Shown piece by piece: positions 5,147 through 7,349 of a stretch of 7,349 nucleotides of DNA. The notes under the pieces are model-generated. The model worked only from the letters and a program-made list of their open reading frames with translations, ran no database searches and was not told the origin of the DNA. The stretch covers positions 1-7,349 of the forward strand of contig DGIP01000190.1 in NCBI GenBank assembly GCA_002386405.1. The letters are read 5' to 3'. Position numbers and translations under genes: made by a program. Numbering within the stretch: position 1 is the first letter of the stretch; the number at the start of each line of letters is the position of its first letter. This DNA is from Stenotrophomonas maltophilia (GTDB lineage: Bacteria > Pseudomonadota > Gammaproteobacteria > Xanthomonadales > Xanthomonadaceae).

Positions 5147-6454
5147 ATGACCGCTTCCGCTTCCTGGACCGCCCGCAAGGGCCAGCCCCTGCAGGGCAGC
5201 CTGACCATTCCCGGCGACAAGTCGGTCTCGCACCGTGCGGTGATGTTCGCTGCACTGGCCGATGGCGTTTCGCATATCGATGGCTTCCTGGAAGGCGAAG
5301 ACACCCGCGCCACCGCCGCGATCTTCTCGCAGATGGGCGTGCGCATTGAAACCCCGTCGCCGTCGCAGCGCGTCGTACACGGCGTGGGCGTGGATGGCCT
5401 GCAGGCACCGGCCGGCCCGCTGGACTGCGGCAACGCCGGCACCGGCATGCGCCTGCTGGCCGGCCTGCTCGCCGCGCAGCCGTTCGATTCGGTGATGGTG
5501 GGTGACGAATCGCTGTCGCGCCGTCCGATGCGCCGGGTGACCGGCCCGTTGGCGCAGATGGGCGCGAAGATCGACACCGAAGCCGACGGCACCCCGCCGC
5601 TGCGCGTGCACGGCGGCCAGCCGCTGCACGGCATCGACTTTGCCTCGCCGGTGGCCAGCGCGCAGGTCAAATCGGCCGTGCTGCTGGCCGGCCTGTATGC
5701 GCAGGGCGACACCGCCGTGACCGAACCGCACCCGACCCGTGACTACAGCGAGCGCATGCTGCGCGCGTTCGGCGTGGACATCGAGTTTTCGCCCGGCAAG
5801 GCCCGCCTGCGCGGTGGCCAACGCCTGCGCGCCACCGACATCGCGGTGCCGGCCGACTTCTCCTCGGCCGCATTCTTCCTGGTGGCGGCCAGCATCATTC
5901 CCGGTTCGGCGCTCACCCTGCGCCAGGTCGGCCTCAACCCGCGCCGCACCGGCCTGCTGGCCGCGCTGCGCCTGATGGGGGCCGACATCCGCGAGGAGAA
6001 CCATGCCGAGCAGGGCGGGGAAGCCGTAGCAGACCTGGTGGTCCGCCATGCACCGCTGCACGGTGCCGAGATTCCCGAAGCGCTGGTGCCGGACATGATC
6101 GACGAGTTCCCGGCGCTGTTCGTCGCGGCGGCCGCCGCGCAGGGCAACACGGTGGTGCGTGGCGCCGCCGAACTGCGGGTCAAGGAATCCGACCGCCTCG
6201 CGGCCATGGCCACCGGCCTGCGCAGTCTTGGCGTGCAGGTGGATGAAACCGAAGACGGCGCCACCATCCACGGGGGCCATGAACTGGGCAGCGGCACCAT
6301 CGAAAGCCACGGCGACCATCGCATTGCCATGGCCTTTGCCATCGCCGGCCAGCTCAGCAGCGGCGAAGTGCGCATCAACGAAATCGCCAACGTCGCCACC
6401 TCGTTCCCCAACTTCGACGGCATCGCCCGCAACGCCGGCTTCAACCTGGCGTAA
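5147..6454 (+). CDS. aroA: 3-phosphoshikimate 1-carboxyvinyltransferase (EPSP synthase)
   Basis: A 435-residue enzyme that transfers the enolpyruvyl group of PEP to shikimate 3-phosphate, the step before chorismate. It is cytoplasmic. Motifs: IPGDKSVSHR (21-30) with Lys25 and Ser26, DCGNAGTGMR (93-102), SRRPMRRV (124-131), ASAQVKSAVLLAG (170-182), EPHPTRDYSE (193-202), MIDEFP (317-322) with the catalytic Asp319, RVKESDRL (344-351) with Glu347, and HGDHRIAM (388-395). The overall pattern, especially SAQVKSA, MIDEFP and RVKESDR, is closer to the class II (CP4-like) enzymes than to E. coli AroA. However, the site equivalent to Ala100 of CP4 is Gly98, as in glyphosate-sensitive enzymes. The start at 5147 has AGGAT six bases upstream and puts the active-site Lys at the normal distance. 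The longer open frame from 4967 overlaps pheA and is rejected. It is last of the serC-pheA-aroA block. Confidence 0.97.
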   Translation: MTASASWTARKGQPLQGSLTIPGDKSVSHRAVMFAALADGVSHIDGFLEGEDTRATAAIFSQMGVRIETPSPSQRVVHGVGVDGLQAPAGPLDCGNAGTGMRLLAGLLAAQPFDSVMVGDESLSRRPMRRVTGPLAQMGAKIDTEADGTPPLRVHGGQPLHGIDFASPVASAQVKSAVLLAGLYAQGDTAVTEPHPTRDYSERMLRAFGVDIEFSPGKARLRGGQRLRATDIAVPADFSSAAFFLVAASIIPGSALTLRQVGLNPRRTGLLAALRLMGADIREENHAEQGGEAVADLVVRHAPLHGAEIPEALVPDMIDEFPALFVAAAAAQGNTVVRGAAELRVKESDRLAAMATGLRSLGVQVDETEDGATIHGGHELGSGTIESHGDHRIAMAFAIAGQLSSGEVRINEIANVATSFPNFDGIARNAGFNLA

Positions 6455-6500
6455 CGCACCGTCGGCCCCGTCCAACTCCTCGGACTGTGCAACCGGCGGC

Positions 6501-6523
6501 GTAGGGACACGCCATGCGTGTCC
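6501..6523 (+). repeat. SMAG (GTAG hairpin) repeat downstream of aroA
   Basis: GTAG is followed by a perfect 8-bp hairpin, GGACACGC/GCGTGTCC, with loop CAT. It lies 46 bases after the aroA stop, in the convergent spacer between aroA and the TonB-like gene. Its stem sequence differs from the other copies here. It may block 3' exonucleases on the operon message, since no plus-strand T-run terminator follows aroA. Confidence 0.75.
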
Positions 6524-6534
6524 GCTTTACGCGC

Positions 6535-6565
6535 AAAAAAAGGAGCCGACCAGATGGTCGGCTCC
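6535..6565 (-). terminator. Intrinsic terminator of the TonB-like gene
   Basis: On the minus strand a perfect 10-bp stem, GGAGCCGACC/GGTCGGCTCC, with a 4-base loop ATCT runs straight into seven T residues (6541-6535). It begins 29 bases past the stop of the leftward gene. On the plus strand the hairpin lacks a T-run, so it would stop aroA transcripts less efficiently, though it may still slow polymerase. Confidence 0.9.
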
Positions 6566-6594
6566 CGGCTCCCCCGCCGCGTTACAGATGCGGG

Positions 6595-7176
6595 TTACCG
6601 CTGCTCGGTACGGAAATCCACCGGCACGCGAACAACACTAGCTACGGCGCGGCCGTTGTGCATCGCCGGCTCGAACTTCCAGTCACGCACCGTGCTCAGC
6701 ACCGCACGATCCAGATCGCGGTCGCGACCACCGGTGCGCTGCACGATGTTGGCATCGGTCACCTGGCCACGCGGATCCACGTTGAGGCTGGCAATCACGC
6801 TGCCTTCCACGCCACTACGCAGCGCGGTGCGCGGATATACCGGCTTGGCGTTGCTGCTCAGCGGGCGCGCATCGCGATCACGGACCGCTACCGGTGCAGC
6901 ACGGCGCTGCGTGGTGGCAGGCGCCGCCTCACGGTTGGCCGGGGCGGGCGTCGTTGCGACCGGGGTTTCGGTGGCCGGCAGCATGCGTTCGCCGATCGGC
7001 GCGCTGGCGCCTTCATCGGGATTGGCATAGCGCAACCACACCAGCGCGGCCGCGAACATCGCGACAATCAGCGCGATCCACAGCAGCGGGGAGGTACGAC
7101 TACGGCCCGGCTCGTCAATGATGTCGCGCTGCTGCTGCGGCGACGTAGGCATCTCGTGTGCATGGGTAACACTCAT
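6595..7176 (-). CDS. TonB-family energy transducer-like protein
   Basis: 193 residues. TonB proteins carry proton-motive energy from ExbB-ExbD in the inner membrane to outer-membrane receptors. Residues 1-30 are a polar cytoplasmic N-terminus with basic residues (RSR, 25-27). Residues 31-49 are a single membrane segment (LLWIALIVAMFAAALVWLR). A periplasmic linker of about 60 residues, rich in Ala, Pro, Thr and Arg, follows. A TonB C-terminal domain spans about 110-190: KPVYPRTALRSGVEGSV (111-127), LNVDPRGQVTDANIV (131-145), LDRAVLSTVRDWKFEPA (155-171) and a last strand VASVVRVPVDF (178-188). The linker lacks the Glu-Pro and Lys-Pro repeats of classical TonB and is short for spanning the periplasm, so it may act in a different envelope role. 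No exbB or exbD is in the window. The start has AGGAG seven bases upstream, and a terminator lies just downstream, so it is probably a single-gene unit. Confidence 0.88.
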   Translation of the reverse strand: MSVTHAHEMPTSPQQQRDIIDEPGRSRTSPLLWIALIVAMFAAALVWLRYANPDEGASAPIGERMLPATETPVATTPAPANREAAPATTQRRAAPVAVRDRDARPLSSNAKPVYPRTALRSGVEGSVIASLNVDPRGQVTDANIVQRTGGRDRDLDRAVLSTVRDWKFEPAMHNGRAVASVVRVPVDFRTEQR

Positions 7177-7273
7177 GGCGGACTCCTGGTGTCGAGTTGA
7201 CGATGCCAGTCTTGCCTGAGCCGGGTTGCAGGTGTGTCACTGATGCGTCAACGCCGTGACTGCATTCCCGTCG

Positions 7274-7298
7274 AGGTTCAGCATGGTGAGCCGAACCT
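7274..7298. other. Inverted repeat upstream of the TonB-like gene
   Basis: AGGTTC (7274-7279) and GAACCT (7293-7298) are inverted around a partly paired centre, with one A-C mismatch and then a GC/GC pairing. It lies about 98 bases before the TonB-like start, where an operator could sit, and no T-run follows. It does not resemble a Fur box, being neither AT-rich nor of the GATAATGAT type. Function unknown. Confidence 0.35.
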
Positions 7299-7328
7299 TT
7301 ACGCGGACCTCGCGCCTTCTTCAAATGT

Positions 7329-7349
7329 GTACCCACCAACGGTGGGCAC
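7329..7349 (-). repeat. Probable SMAG repeat cut by the window end
   Basis: CCCACC (7332-7337) and GGTGGG (7341-7346) form a 6-bp stem with loop AAC, extended past one mismatch by two further pairs. On the minus strand the loop is GTT, the same as in the copy at 2608-2632. A complete element would need GTAG on the minus strand just beyond 7349, which cannot be seen, so the call is provisional. Confidence 0.55.

Noticed and set aside
3631..5712. A 693-codon open frame on the minus strand across serC, pheA and aroA
   Set aside because: It lies opposite three clearly recognised genes, has no recognisable domains, and is rich in His, Ala, Gly and Arg as expected for the antisense of high-GC coding DNA.
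5141..6475. A 444-codon open frame antisense to aroA
   Set aside because: Same artefact: it shadows the full length of aroA and shows no domain motifs or ribosome site.
7246..7251. TTGACG on the minus strand as a -35 for the TonB-like gene
   Set aside because: The sequence at the proper spacing is CAACCC, which is not a usable -10.
7115..7339. A 74-codon minus-strand frame upstream of and overlapping the TonB-like start
   Set aside because: It overlaps the TonB-like gene in another frame, has no domain, and its start lies inside a probable SMAG repeat.

Overview
The window looks like chromosomal DNA of a Stenotrophomonas-type gammaproteobacterium (Xanthomonadaceae). It is GC-rich, the aromatic biosynthesis genes lie in the order serC-pheA-aroA, and the spacers carry short hairpins preceded by GTAG that match the SMAG repeats of Stenotrophomonas maltophilia. 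Genus is inferred from these signs; no database search was possible.

Layout. Bases 1-1711 are transcribed leftward. In order of transcription they hold a small polyhydroxyalkanoate (PHA) system protein, a phasin, an intrinsic terminator with an unusually long structured loop that may itself be a small RNA, and the start of a two-pass membrane protein with an Mrr-type nuclease-like domain that runs off the left edge. A divergent spacer of 89 bases separates this block from a rightward gene for a tail-anchored FHA-domain protein (1801-2601). Two SMAG hairpins with their GTAG ends facing each other follow. Next comes the rightward biosynthetic block serC (2780), pheA (3895) and aroA (5147), with gaps of 29 and 91 bases. 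Beyond aroA lie another SMAG, a strong terminator for the opposite strand, and a leftward TonB-like gene (6595-7176). The window ends inside what looks like a further SMAG.

Function. SerC makes phosphoserine. AroA makes EPSP, the step before chorismate. PheA takes chorismate through prephenate to phenylpyruvate. The block is thus a shortened form of the serC-pheA-hisC-tyrA-aroA-cmk-rpsA supraoperon of other gammaproteobacteria. The leftward block points to PHA granule or storage functions, but no PHA synthase is visible here.

Best candidate for something undescribed: a roughly 65-nt RNA on the minus strand (about 787 to 722). A promoter-like element sits just before its first stem, it ends in an intrinsic terminator, and its apical loop is C-rich and complementary to Shine-Dalgarno sequences. 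There is no clear new multi-gene system. The long open frames antisense to serC, pheA and aroA are judged to be high-GC artefacts. No stretch over 300 bases lacks a gene.
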